A DNA stretch of 64,000 nt from a bacterium D16-34 (GCA_003612515.1 RAZB01000001.1:248001-312000), one strand, 5' to 3'; positions 41,243-50,403 are shown, numbered from the stretch's first letter. Numbers and translations: made by a program. The notes: a model not told the origin generated them from the letters alone.

Positions 41243-42148
41243 TTAGCCTACTAATGGCGAAAACTCGGGCAATTTCGGTGTGCCAATGCGCAAACTTAGC
41301 TGCACCTCACATGGTTTACATCCTTGGCTGATCTCAACATCGCTTTGAATTGACATGTACATATAGGTGTCAGCTGCCGACCATCCAGTGGCGTTCATGA
41401 GAAGACGCTGCATCTCTTTCGACGCGCACATGACCGCCTCGTTGTACTCTTGCGCGCTAGCGTTGACATACCACTTGCCCGCAGGCCCGAAGGTTTCAAG
41501 CACTGGCCAGTGTAGTTCGAAGTTTTTAAGCAGCGAAACGCGCACGGTGATTTCGGCCGGGATCTCAATGCCGGTGCCGCATAATTCGCCATCACCCATA
41601 GCGGCATGCACGTCTCCCATCTGGAGCAATGCACCTTCTACGCGCACGGGAAAATACAAACGCGTGCCTTTGGTGATGAGCTTGCAATCCATGTTGCCGC
41701 CATGGCTGCCCACGTAACCATCAATTACGTCTGGGCCGCTGGGAGCACAACCAATAACGCCAATCATGGGGTTAATGGGGAAACGCACGTTGTTAAACGT
41801 TGCCATACCACCTTCAATTGCAACCTTTTTGGTTTGATATGGCATGCCCTCAAACAAAGGCCCACAATGGTCATCGGTGGCAACTGTGCCAACAGGGGCA
41901 ACGTCAATGTCGAAGATATCAACCACCAGCACATCGCCCGGCAAAGCACCTTCCACAAACACCGGACCTGCTGCCGGATTTGCGTCGTTGTAGCCATAGG
42001 ACAGATCGGCCATGGTTACTTCTTCGCTGGTCAGGCGATTTGAGAAACAGTCCAACGTTTTGAACATGAGCACTTCGCCAGGCTGTGCGGTATAGACCGG
42101 TTGGTTGTCTTTGGAAAACGCATAGACTTGATCGGTGATTATTTGCAT
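41243..42148 (-). CDS. Acetamidase/formamidase family protein
   Basis: Predicted hydrolase of short amides to ammonia and a carboxylate (FmdA/AmdA family), 301 residues. The start at 42148 has AAGGGG 6 nt upstream; the longer open frame to 42181 lacks such a signal. Family features seen are NPAAGPVFVEGALPGDVL, IGCAPSGPDVIDG, GSHGGNMDCK and GDVHAAMGDGELCGTG; the His and Asp residues in these blocks line the metal site in the family. It probably shares a transcript with the permease downstream. The physiological substrate is unknown; nitrogen acquisition is inference. Confidence 0.9.
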   Translation of the reverse strand: MQIITDQVYAFSKDNQPVYTAQPGEVLMFKTLDCFSNRLTSEEVTMADLSYGYNDANPAAGPVFVEGALPGDVLVVDIFDIDVAPVGTVATDDHCGPLFEGMPYQTKKVAIEGGMATFNNVRFPINPMIGVIGCAPSGPDVIDGYVGSHGGNMDCKLITKGTRLYFPVRVEGALLQMGDVHAAMGDGELCGTGIEIPAEITVRVSLLKNFELHWPVLETFGPAGKWYVNASAQEYNEAVMCASKEMQRLLMNATGWSAADTYMYMSIQSDVEISQGCKPCEVQLSLRIGTPKLPEFSPLVG

Positions 42149-42361
42149 ATGAGCCCCTTCTCGCACACGGATTAGACACACGATGCTTTTGGCGTCGCAA
42201 GCGTCTATAGTGCGTCTATTGTACGCGCTTTAACGAGCCTGTAAGCGCACACCACACAAGAAAGTAGGCCATACGGTCAGGTTATGAGATTAGATTTCCT
42301 CGGGCGATAGCATTCGATTGCCTTCACTGATGAAGTTCGGCTGCATAAGCGGTGCCGGATG

Positions 42362-42916
42362 TTAGCGCTGGTTCGCCGCTTTCATGCCGTTGCTGGTCAG
42401 CAAGTCAATTGCTAAATCGCTGACACCTTTGACGATCAGCAAAATGCCAAGCACCATGACGAAGGTAACCGTGGCGCCGAATGGATTCATGATAATCACG
42501 ATGCCGCCGATGGCCACAATGGCGCTTACGACAAACATCGGGATCCATGCGCTCGCAGGAAACGCGCGCATCTCGTAAGAGCGAACTGCATCCACAATAC
42601 CGCTGATCAGCAGGAAGATTCCCATGATGAGTGAGAGAAAGCCGCCGACAAACTCCGGGAAGATGAAAATGAGTAGAGCGCCAACGATCCATGCTACGCC
42701 CGTAATGAGGACAGGCGTTTCGCGATACTTGCTCGAGCCGCTGCGGAAATAAGAAATGAGCGTGATGATGCCTGTGATTGCGAAATACGCGCCGATAAGA
42801 TACACCACCGTGAGCGTCGCAGTTGCAGGGGCGATTAGCAAAAATATGCCTAGGACAACACAGAGAATTGCTTGGACAATCGTGTTTGATCGCACTGTGG
42901 CGAAGAATTTATTCAT
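42362..42916 (-). CDS. DUF308/HdeD-like membrane protein
   Basis: A 184-residue membrane protein with about six helices, many Ile/Gly/Ala, and paired short helices as in the DUF308 (HdeD) family, e.g. CVVLGIFLLIAPATATLTVVYLIGAYF. The ATG at 42916 has GGAGGG just upstream. HdeD of E. coli is associated with acid stress, but the family's biochemical role is unknown. It appears to be its own transcription unit. Confidence 0.82.
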   Translation of the reverse strand: MNKFFATVRSNTIVQAILCVVLGIFLLIAPATATLTVVYLIGAYFAITGIITLISYFRSGSSKYRETPVLITGVAWIVGALLIFIFPEFVGGFLSLIMGIFLLISGIVDAVRSYEMRAFPASAWIPMFVVSAIVAIGGIVIIMNPFGATVTFVMVLGILLIVKGVSDLAIDLLTSNGMKAANQR

Positions 42917-43285
42917 GATGCCCTCCGTTTCAAAATGTGAGATTTACTAGAACCCGTCGCGCATTGCGAGCGTGTAGCAATACGCGACGTTGACATCATT
43001 ATGAAACAGGTGATCATTTGGTAGCTTGCAGCAATGTCACCTTATGACAACGGATTACTTACGATGGCAGCACCGATGGCGAAGAGGTTTTACTGGCGCT
43101 GTCGCGCGCAAGCAGTGCGTGGGCGTTGCGGGCGGCGGGTGGCGGCGATGCGGGTGGCAGGTGGGAGACGCAGGTGGCGCGGCGCGTGGACGATGCCGGG
43201 TGGCGCGGGCGGCGGGTGGTGGCGATGCGGGCGGCGTAACCTGCGCGTATAATGTGTGTGATTTCGCGCTGACGGCAAAAAGTTC
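42917..43285. other. Intergenic stretch with strand-biased G-rich tract
   Basis: No gene supported. Between about 43110 and 43245 the forward strand carries many GGCGGGTGGCGG-type runs with little C, a sharp departure from the surroundings. Closely spaced G-runs could fold as G-quadruplexes. Open frames through it are compositional artefacts. Confidence 0.55.
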
Positions 43286-43314
43286 TTGCATTTGCTCGGT
43301 AGGTTTGGTATTGT
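43286..43314 (+). promoter_or_regulatory. Promoter of tRNA-fMet
   Basis: TTGCAT (43286-43291) and TATTGT (43309-43314) are separated by 17 bp. The predicted start is about 20 nt before the first tRNA base. Confidence 0.6.
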
Positions 43315-43343
43315 AATTCCTTGCCCGTTAAAGGCATACATAT

Positions 43344-43420
43344 TGCGGGGTGGAGCAGTCTGGTAGCTCGCCGGGCTCATAACCCGGAGGCCGTAGGTTC
43401 AAATCCTGCCCCCGCGACCA
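43344..43420 (+). tRNA. tRNA-fMet (CAT), initiator
   Basis: A 77-nt cloverleaf ending in encoded CCA. The acceptor stem TGCGGGG/CCCCGCG has a T-G wobble rather than a Watson-Crick pair at position 1-72. The anticodon arm GGGCTCATAACCC has the three consecutive G-C pairs of initiator tRNAs, and the T-loop is GGTTCAAATCC. The weakened 1-72 pair plus three G-C pairs identify the initiator rather than an elongator Met tRNA. Confidence 0.97.
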
Positions 43421-43430
43421 AACTTAACTG

Positions 43431-43478
43431 GCAGGTTGGATAATCTGAAATGGTTATCTGACCTGCTTTTTCTTTTCC
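43431..43478 (+). terminator. Terminator after tRNA-fMet
   Basis: GCAGGT..GATAA (43431-43442) pairs with TTATC..ACCTGC (43454-43466), followed directly by TTTTTCTTTT. It is a classical intrinsic terminator 10 nt after the tRNA. Confidence 0.9.
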
Positions 43479-44138
43479 TTTGTTGGTCGCCCAAACAAAC
43501 GCTTAGTCACGTGACCACCAAATGACCACCTAACTGACCACCATTTGACCACCTGATTCGGATTGTACAACACGTATACAAACGGATTCTGGGCGAGTTT
43601 TGCAGCGTTTGTACCTCCTTGACGACGCCATTTACGAGAAGGCTTCGTCCTGCCGTCAGCAACGCTTCGCTGTAGCGATGCCTATGCTTTCACTCTGCCG
43701 GTACCAACATCCCTAGTTGGTGTCGCTCTGCCTATACCATTAAAAAGATTTAAACATATTTATAAAAAAAGACGATCTGAGCGTATCTGTGCTTCAGGTA
43801 TTCATATCGGATCATAAAGTAGATCTTTCAATGGATATAGATTCTGATACAAGCATTCAAAGGCTCTGTTTCTTAATAACCTATCTAAGATCTGAGTAAG
43901 TCTGTTAGATCTAGTCTCCTTTAACGCGGACACCCAGAATCCCGCCGAATGGCATAGCGCATTCGCAGATTACAAATCAATCTAAGGAGAACGTGGATAC
44001 CTGCTAGGTTATATTGTTTGCTAATGTATTGCAAACCTGATATGGAAATTGGGGTAGCAAATGAATTTTGCCGAACTAGTTAAAACAGGAGCATGCCCTA
44101 CAGATATTCAGTAATATTTAGCTGAGGGAAGAACTACT
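43479..44138. other. Non-coding stretch at the left edge of the putative island
   Basis: About 660 nt with no convincing gene. The reverse strand stays open for about 62 codons (43454 to about 43640) without a start and could be the 3' remnant of a lost gene such as an integrase; I cannot identify it. Four TGACCACC iterons lie at 43512-43553. The region 43740-44060 is AT-rich with several AGATCT/GATCTGAG motifs and probably holds the promoter of the operon beginning at 44139. Confidence 0.5.
43512..43553. repeat. Four TGACCACC iterons
   Basis: Exact copies of TGACCACC start at 43512, 43523, 43535 and 43546, spaced 11, 12 and 11 bp, about one helical turn. Such spacing suits cooperative protein binding on one DNA face, for example an integrase arm site or a regulator operator. 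They could instead be codon-level repetition in a decayed reverse-strand gene. Confidence 0.7.
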
Positions 44139-44309
44139 ATGATAACTGTGCGTATCCCTCAGAATTTTAGTAATTCAGCTAAGGAAACTGCAGCAATACG
44201 CGGAATGGATTATAACTCATTCGTGAGAATGTGCATGATTGAGCAACTGAGCAACTGGAATGGTGCTGCTGGTTTAAACGGCGCTAGACAAAATGAGAGT
44301 CACGCTTAA
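44139..44309 (+). CDS. Small ribbon-helix-helix-like protein at the head of the R-M-like operon
   Basis: A 56-residue protein. GAGGGA lies 9 nt before the ATG, and the stop overlaps the methylase start (TAATG), so the two are coupled. MITVRIPQNFSNSAK followed by a helical MDYNSFVRMCMIEQL segment looks like a CopG/Arc-type strand-helix-helix fold, which would make it a candidate autoregulator of the operon. The same frame is open upstream to an ATG at 44061, interrupted only by TAA at codon 18 (after ..CPTDIQ). An 82-residue ancestor cut by a nonsense mutation is therefore possible. Family assignment is by pattern only. Confidence 0.6.
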   Translation: MITVRIPQNFSNSAKETAAIRGMDYNSFVRMCMIEQLSNWNGAAGLNGARQNESHA

Positions 44310-45589
44310 TGCCTGTTGTTATAGGAAACAAGTTGGAAGAAATAGCTAATACATACGACTTCAATTTCATTGACCTTTGTGCGGGAATTGGTGGGTTTCA
44401 CCAAGCCATGTCTAAGCTTGGCGGCAGATGCGTAGGTGCTTCAGAGATTGATGCAATGTGCATGGAAACATACCAAAAGAATTTTAATGATGTCCCTATG
44501 TTGGGTGATCTGACAGAAATTAATGATGTTGAAGATATCGAAGATTTCCAAGTGATTTGTGCTGGATTTCCCTGTCAGCCATTTAGTAAGGCGGGAAAGC
44601 AGCAAGGATTCGCCGATGAAAAGAGAGGCAAACTCTTTTTCAAGATTATGGATATCTTGGACAATCATCCTGAAGTCGAATTTATTTTGATGGAAAACGT
44701 TAGGAATTTGTCTGACAGAAAAGACTATTGGGAAACGATTGTGAAAGAACTGAAGGATCGCGATTTTGTGATCACGGAAGACCCATTGATTCTTTCGCCA
44801 TCAGACTTTGGTGTTCCGCAAATTCGAGAGCGCGTCTTTATTCTCGGAATCAAGAAAGATCTAAAAAATGAAAACTTGCTTCCTAACTCAAAGATTACCG
44901 AGGACGATCTTGATCTTGAGAAGAAAAAGTGCGATGCGGAAGCGGCATTAGGAATCCTAGAAGACGATGTCGATTCTTCTTACTGCATCACTGAGGATCG
45001 CGAAGAAGCTTTATTGGCATGGGATGAATTTAGGGCCGGAACAAATATCCGAGTGATTGGGTTCCCTATCTGGATTTCGCATTTTGGCGTAGGCGAGGAT
45101 AGCGATAAGAAGCATTTCGAGAAAATGGGCTTAGATGATATGCCTAAATGGAAGCAGAACTTTTTGAAGAAGAACCGTCATTTTTACCAACTCCACCGAG
45201 AGTTCATTGACCCTTGGATTGAGAAGTATCACATGCTCGACCGCATCAAGCTCCTTCAAAAATTCGAATGGAATTGTGGTGAGGACGTTGCAGATATAAA
45301 GCATGGATTAATTCAGATCAGGCAGTCGGGCGTAAGGGTGAAACGCCCGAACTTCTTCCCTGCTTTAGTCGCGATGCCGAATACGCCAATTGTCTGGGAC
45401 AAAAAGATGGAGCATTTTCGAGAAATTACACCGCGCGAAGCGGCCAGACTGCAATCCTTTGATGAAGAATTTGAATTCACGGGAAGCAATAATCAAACCT
45501 ATAAGCAGTTGGGTAATGCGATTAATGTAGAGATAGCAAAACAACTAGGACAAGGGCTTTTTCGGCTAAGACGCAGGGACGACGCATGA
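44309..45589 (+). CDS. C5-cytosine DNA methyltransferase
   Basis: A 426-residue enzyme that transfers methyl from S-adenosylmethionine to cytosine C5. Motif I is DLCAGIGGFHQA (residues 22-33), motif IV with the catalytic Cys89 is GFPCQPFS, motif VI is ENV (129-131), motif VIII is near IRERVFILGI, and motif X is TYKQLGNAINVEIA. The target-recognition part lies in the long segment before motif IX. It overlaps the small upstream gene by one base and the ATPase downstream by 4 nt. It presumably protects host sites from the nuclease encoded at the end of the operon. The recognition sequence cannot be deduced. Confidence 0.95.
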   Translation: MPVVIGNKLEEIANTYDFNFIDLCAGIGGFHQAMSKLGGRCVGASEIDAMCMETYQKNFNDVPMLGDLTEINDVEDIEDFQVICAGFPCQPFSKAGKQQGFADEKRGKLFFKIMDILDNHPEVEFILMENVRNLSDRKDYWETIVKELKDRDFVITEDPLILSPSDFGVPQIRERVFILGIKKDLKNENLLPNSKITEDDLDLEKKKCDAEAALGILEDDVDSSYCITEDREEALLAWDEFRAGTNIRVIGFPIWISHFGVGEDSDKKHFEKMGLDDMPKWKQNFLKKNRHFYQLHREFIDPWIEKYHMLDRIKLLQKFEWNCGEDVADIKHGLIQIRQSGVRVKRPNFFPALVAMPNTPIVWDKKMEHFREITPREAARLQSFDEEFEFTGSNNQTYKQLGNAINVEIAKQLGQGLFRLRRRDDA

Positions 45590-47214
45590 GCAAACATGAC
45601 GATAAAAGCAAGAAGAAAAAGATGAAGCATTCTTCAAACTTTAAGCATAATCTGCAACCGCCAGCGGGCATTCTTAATGTATTCTCGCGGCTAAATTACA
45701 AACCGCATTATGCTCTAGCAGAATTTGTAGACAACTCTACGCAATCCTACCTGTTGCATAAACAAGAGCTTAAAGAGACAGAGCTTGATTACCAACTGAA
45801 AATAACTATTAGATACGATAGTGATACCAAATCCCTAATCGTGGATGACAATGCATTCGGGATGGAACTCGACCGATTTCTCGATGCCATAACCCTTGAT
45901 GCAAAGAATCAAGACCAAATTAATAGCCGCAATGAATTCGGTATGGGGCTGAAGACGGCGGCATCTTGGTTCGGAAATGTTTGGAGTGTTTCAAGTACCG
46001 CACTTGGATCAAACAAAAGATACAGAGCCATAGTAAATATACCCATGTTGCAAGACACCGGCGAGAACGAGATTGATATTCTCATTGAAGATGCACCTAT
46101 AGAGGAGCATGGGACAAGGATTTACATTGAACAGATGACCAAGGGAATGGGCCCTCGTGCTGTCGGCAAAGCCCGAAGCCTGCTTGCCAGTATGTATAGG
46201 CGAGATCTAGCAACTAATGATATTAATATCAACGTGAACGGACAGGATATTGAATTCGACGGGTATTCAGTACTTGCTTTCAGGGATCGCGAATGGCGAA
46301 AAGACCTCGATTTTAATGTTGAATTCGGAGGGAGGAATTATCGTGTTTCGGGATTCGTCGGGATAATGAATCCTGGCGGATTTCCAAAAGCTGGTTTCGC
46401 GCTGTTTAGACGTAATAGGGTAATTGTTGGTGGCGAAGATCTTAATTACAAGCCACGAGAGATTTTTGGACAAGCCCAGAGTCAAGTATCGCTGAAACTC
46501 TTTGGCGAACTGGATATGGATGATTTTCCCGTCAATCAAGCAAAAGATGGCTTCATTTGGGACGATGGTCTCGAAGATGAGTTTATAGATACTCTTAAGG
46601 ACAATATACACGACTTTATAGAAATTGCTCGTATGAGCAAAGAGGAGCGCGCGAAAGAAGAAAAGTATTCGGACGAGGCTTCAGCAAGAGTCAAGGATGA
46701 AGTTAGCAAGGCAATCGATCGTTTGAATTCTTACGTTGACGAAGATGATGGCAAAGGATTTCCTTCTCGAGAAGGGGACACTGAAACTCAGATTTCCTTT
46801 GATGGAACAAATACGCTTGAAGAAATTACGGAAGCTTTCTTGAAAGACATAACAGAAAGTAACAAAGAGCCGAGCGATTTCAAAAGCCCTTCGCGCGAAT
46901 ATATCGTCAACGTTGATAAAGTTCTCAATAGGAAAATTACTGTTTCGTGGGAGATGGCCGGAAACGAAAAGTGGATAACTGTTGATCAGCCAAATCAAGA
47001 TAGCGATATAAACGTTACCATCAATGTAAATCACAGGTTCTTTAAGCCTTATTCAAACGAAGAAGAATTCCAGGTAGTTCTTGAAAAGTTCGTAATAGCA
47101 TTCGTTATTGCTGAAGTACAGGCGAGGATTAATTCAGATAAAGACGGTCACATCTTCCATAACGCAATACGAAATAACATGAACGAATATTTGGGTAAAT
47201 TGAGCGAAGGTTAA
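45586..47214 (+). CDS. MORC/MutL-type GHKL ATPase
   Basis: A 542-residue protein with the GHKL (gyrase, Hsp90, histidine kinase, MutL) ATP-binding fold near the N-terminus. The N-box is AEFVDNSTQ (Glu46/Asn50), G1 is VDDNAFGM (87-93) and G2 is EFGMGLKTAA (117-126). A lysine-rich first 15 residues precede it. The C-terminal part (about 350-540) is charged and includes a helical segment. Comparative-genomic work by Iyer, Abhiman and Aravind described MORC-like ATPases in restriction-modification operons beside Z1 helicases and PD-(D/E)XK proteins, and this operon has exactly that content. The ATPase probably acts as an ATP-gated clamp on DNA; that is inference from the family. Confidence 0.88.
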   Translation: MSKHDDKSKKKKMKHSSNFKHNLQPPAGILNVFSRLNYKPHYALAEFVDNSTQSYLLHKQELKETELDYQLKITIRYDSDTKSLIVDDNAFGMELDRFLDAITLDAKNQDQINSRNEFGMGLKTAASWFGNVWSVSSTALGSNKRYRAIVNIPMLQDTGENEIDILIEDAPIEEHGTRIYIEQMTKGMGPRAVGKARSLLASMYRRDLATNDININVNGQDIEFDGYSVLAFRDREWRKDLDFNVEFGGRNYRVSGFVGIMNPGGFPKAGFALFRRNRVIVGGEDLNYKPREIFGQAQSQVSLKLFGELDMDDFPVNQAKDGFIWDDGLEDEFIDTLKDNIHDFIEIARMSKEERAKEEKYSDEASARVKDEVSKAIDRLNSYVDEDDGKGFPSREGDTETQISFDGTNTLEEITEAFLKDITESNKEPSDFKSPSREYIVNVDKVLNRKITVSWEMAGNEKWITVDQPNQDSDINVTINVNHRFFKPYSNEEEFQVVLEKFVIAFVIAEVQARINSDKDGHIFHNAIRNNMNEYLGKLSEG

Positions 47215-47219
47215 TCAAT

Positions 47220-49400
47220 ATGAGTGAGACCTATGAATTTTTACCTGATGACAAAACTGGTTATGTGTCTTTAAAAATTGGTAAATATAGTGATTCTGTA
47301 TTCAGAAAACACAGTGATTCTTATGGGCAAGACGGCGCAAAAAAGACGCGTGGTGCAGCCATGCAGGTTCTTGAGAATTCACTATTGCAAGAAGTGAACG
47401 ACGGTTCTACCAACAACATATTGTTGGTAGGTAAGGTTCAATCTGGCAAGACATCGAATTTAGAGTCGTTGGTAGGTTTGGCTTGCGATAACGATTTTGA
47501 TGTTATGGTTATGTACGGAGGCTATGACAATACATTGCTTGAGCAAACCGTCAAGAGATTTAGAGACACATTTGATGCTGTAAAGGTAGACGAGCTTGGT
47601 GATCCTGAAGAGTGTGAAACTCCTATTGTGTTTACAACGGACGACAAGGACGACATTAGCATTAACAACATAGACTCAGAGGTTTTACGCGACTATATAG
47701 AAGCAAAGGTTCCTGTTTTTATAATTACTAGAAAGGGAGCGGATCGAATTAGCCAGATTGGCGATATGCTCGCTGAGGTGAGCAATTTGAATTTCCGCGC
47801 TCTCATAATTGACGATGAGGGCGACCAGGCTTCCCTGAACAATGTAAAGGACAAAAGAAACGAGGCATCAGCTACCTATGCAGCAATATGTAAAATGAAA
47901 AAAATCCTTGGTAACCCCATCTACTTCTCAGTAACGGCAACGCCACATGCCAATATCTTTCTCAGCGAATTGAGCGAGTTGAGACCCAGATCCATCCATT
48001 TGCTTCATCCAGCAGAAGGTTATTGCGGAGCTGAGGTTTACCACATCAACGACAATGATGTGGTAAAGACAATCGAAGACGAGATGGAGGAGGCATTGGA
48101 GGCCAACAGGAGCCCCGATTCTTTAAGGTATGCAATCAGACACTTCATTCTTGCTAGTGCGGTTCTTCGCCGTAGAAATGATATAAAAAGAAACAAGAAA
48201 GCTCAGATGGTTATTCATGCCTATCGCGAAGTAAGAACTCATCAGCAGATATATAGCTGGGCTAATCAGTATTTGAGTGAGTTGAAAGGATGCGTTTCAG
48301 ATGCACTAGATGGCGATATGGACGCTGCGTGGCTGCTTTTTAAAGACGTGTATGAAGAATGCATTGACGAGGAGACTAAAGAGGCTAATGAGTTTAATGC
48401 TGCGCTTATTCAAGACATTGGCGAAGTGCTGAAGAAATGTTGTGTTGTCATGCAGAACGGAGACGACCAAGGGACGCGCGGCGCAAGCAAGCATAAAAGC
48501 TACCAAATCTATATTGGCGCACAATTACTAGAGCGCGGGATCACCTTCGACCACTTGCTCACTACGTACTTCACACGCTGGGCTCAGGGCGGAGGAAATA
48601 TGGATACGAACCTTCAAAGGGCACGATGGTTTGGCTACCGCGAAAAATACCTTGACCTCTGCAAACTTTTTACCACAGAGGTCATTCAGGAGGAGTTCAC
48701 AAATCTTGCTGAAATGGAAGACGATCTCTGGGAGCAGTTCAGCGAAGTAGAGGCTGGAGAAATGTCTATCGACGACATCGTTATTTATGCCGAAAATACG
48801 AAGCAAAAGCCGACGCGTAAGACCGTCGTTGATTATTTCCCTATCTCGGCAGACGTCTGGTCGAAACAAAGGTACGGCAATTTCGACCAGCGTTCTCTTA
48901 AAGAAGAGAACGAATGGGTTGAATACTTTATTCTTAACCACGATTTCACTGAAGAGGGATTTGGACGCAAAGACGATAAGCCATCTTGCACGGAAGCCAT
49001 CGTGTCAACTGATGATCTTATCGAACTTTTTAATGGGCTAGAGTCAGTCTATGATGCATCTGGATTCAGTAAGAAAGAAGTCATGCATATTCTAAAAGGT
49101 CACGAACACGATAAAGCTGCCGTTGTAACCATGACAACAAAATCAGGGGAAGCCAGGGAGCGCAGTTTCTACAGTGATGGCGACAACGATGGAAAGATAA
49201 AGGCATTACAGCAAGGGCGCGATGAGAGGTCTAATGCGTATTTAGGAGACAAGGCTGTAGTAGACGAAGCCTACCCGATTACAGTCCAGATTTATCATAT
49301 ACGCCCAAAGAAGGATGATGAAGTTATGGAAGGGTACACGCAGTATATGTTTGCTATATATCAGAAGAATCGTGTTAAGAGAGGGTATGTGGCAGGATGA
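47220..49400 (+). CDS. Z1-domain superfamily II helicase-like protein
   Basis: A 726-residue protein. Walker A is GKVQSGKT (residues 71-78), the DExx-like motif II is IIDDEGDQ, motif III is SVTATPHANIF, and the C-terminal helicase lobe has ITFDHLLTTYFTR and NLQRARWFGYR, an arginine-finger motif VI. The Z1 domain is found only with such helicases in phage-defence operons. It starts 5 nt after the ATPase gene and overlaps the nuclease gene by 4 nt. Translocation on DNA to place the nuclease is inferred. Confidence 0.88.
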   Translation: MSETYEFLPDDKTGYVSLKIGKYSDSVFRKHSDSYGQDGAKKTRGAAMQVLENSLLQEVNDGSTNNILLVGKVQSGKTSNLESLVGLACDNDFDVMVMYGGYDNTLLEQTVKRFRDTFDAVKVDELGDPEECETPIVFTTDDKDDISINNIDSEVLRDYIEAKVPVFIITRKGADRISQIGDMLAEVSNLNFRALIIDDEGDQASLNNVKDKRNEASATYAAICKMKKILGNPIYFSVTATPHANIFLSELSELRPRSIHLLHPAEGYCGAEVYHINDNDVVKTIEDEMEEALEANRSPDSLRYAIRHFILASAVLRRRNDIKRNKKAQMVIHAYREVRTHQQIYSWANQYLSELKGCVSDALDGDMDAAWLLFKDVYEECIDEETKEANEFNAALIQDIGEVLKKCCVVMQNGDDQGTRGASKHKSYQIYIGAQLLERGITFDHLLTTYFTRWAQGGGNMDTNLQRARWFGYREKYLDLCKLFTTEVIQEEFTNLAEMEDDLWEQFSEVEAGEMSIDDIVIYAENTKQKPTRKTVVDYFPISADVWSKQRYGNFDQRSLKEENEWVEYFILNHDFTEEGFGRKDDKPSCTEAIVSTDDLIELFNGLESVYDASGFSKKEVMHILKGHEHDKAAVVTMTTKSGEARERSFYSDGDNDGKIKALQQGRDERSNAYLGDKAVVDEAYPITVQIYHIRPKKDDEVMEGYTQYMFAIYQKNRVKRGYVAG

Positions 49401-50338
49401 TAGGCATAGAAGATTTCACAGGTTACCCCGATGATGGAAAGGTGCGTTTAGTAAAGAGATTGAATGGCAAAGCTGGATTTTATGTTTGCGACAATGATCC
49501 AATTTACGCAATTGAGATAGATGATGATAACAGTCGTAGGAAAGAAGTTGAAACCGCTTGTTTAAGACTTTTACTTGGAGCGAGATTACGCCCTGTCGAC
49601 GATGATGGTGATGAGACCAAAGAAGGTGTAGAGCAGAGTTTTGACATCATCCGTCTCGCAAACTGGACGAACAACAGAGAATGTACTGCTTTTATTGAGC
49701 TTTGCGAAATGCATGCCAGCAAAGAAACCTCACTATCTTTTGAGGATTTCTTTTACTCACTGAATGAACTTTTCCAACCGAATAAAGAACAGAGCAAACT
49801 AAATGCTTACGGTTTATATTGCGAATTAGCACTTATTGATCAGTTGTCTGAGAAATTCCAGAGAAGTATTGATTTTACAGACTACTGGCAATTAGATGGT
49901 TCGAGTTCCAAATATGATTTTACCTTTCCGGAAGGAAATATCGAAGTCAAGAGCGCGAATAAAGATTTAGAAGTGCTAATCAAACATGACCAGATATTCA
50001 ATAAGGATAAAAATTATTTAACTGCGATCTGTATAGAACGTAATCCCAGTGGTGAAACGCTTATCGATTTGATTGATAGGCTATTACATCGCGAAGGCTG
50101 CTTCACTACTCTTCGATCCAGATTAGAGTTGAATCGAAGAATGCTTCAGGTCAATGAAAAAGACTTGAGTAAAAGAATTCACGTGCGGTTCATTCGAAGT
50201 TTTGAGGCAAAGCCCATCAATCCATTTAACGAGTTATCGGACAGGGTTAGGCAACTTTCTTATCGGTTGAATCTGACTGATATGGAATATGAAAATGAAG
50301 TAGAGTTAGTTGCTCGACTTTTGTCGGAGCATTTATAA
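49397..50338 (+). CDS. PD-(D/E)XK family protein (DUF4420-like), predicted nuclease
   Basis: A 313-residue protein whose centre carries the restriction-endonuclease fold signature: Glu143 in YCELALI, Asp174 in SKYDFTF, and Glu183-x-Lys185 in IEVKSA. It is the last gene of the operon and the likely cutting subunit. The N-terminal 120 residues are mixed and acidic. DUF4420 proteins regularly follow Z1 genes. There is no sign of frameshift, so the system looks intact. Confidence 0.85.
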   Translation: MIGIEDFTGYPDDGKVRLVKRLNGKAGFYVCDNDPIYAIEIDDDNSRRKEVETACLRLLLGARLRPVDDDGDETKEGVEQSFDIIRLANWTNNRECTAFIELCEMHASKETSLSFEDFFYSLNELFQPNKEQSKLNAYGLYCELALIDQLSEKFQRSIDFTDYWQLDGSSSKYDFTFPEGNIEVKSANKDLEVLIKHDQIFNKDKNYLTAICIERNPSGETLIDLIDRLLHREGCFTTLRSRLELNRRMLQVNEKDLSKRIHVRFIRSFEAKPINPFNELSDRVRQLSYRLNLTDMEYENEVELVARLLSEHL

Positions 50339-50403
50339 AACTCGAAGAATGGCCAGGTTTATTTAAACAGCTGTAAAGGGCACGGGGAATCCCTCGTTGC
50401 GAG

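Noticed and set aside
43026-43380. Several overlapping Gly/Arg- or Pro/His-rich open frames before the tRNA
   Set aside because: They come from the G-rich tract; they overlap one another in several frames and have no plausible start sites.
43454-43640. A 62-codon reverse open frame considered as an integrase C-terminus
   Set aside because: It has no start, no recombinase catalytic motif and overlaps the tRNA terminator; mentioned only as a possible remnant.
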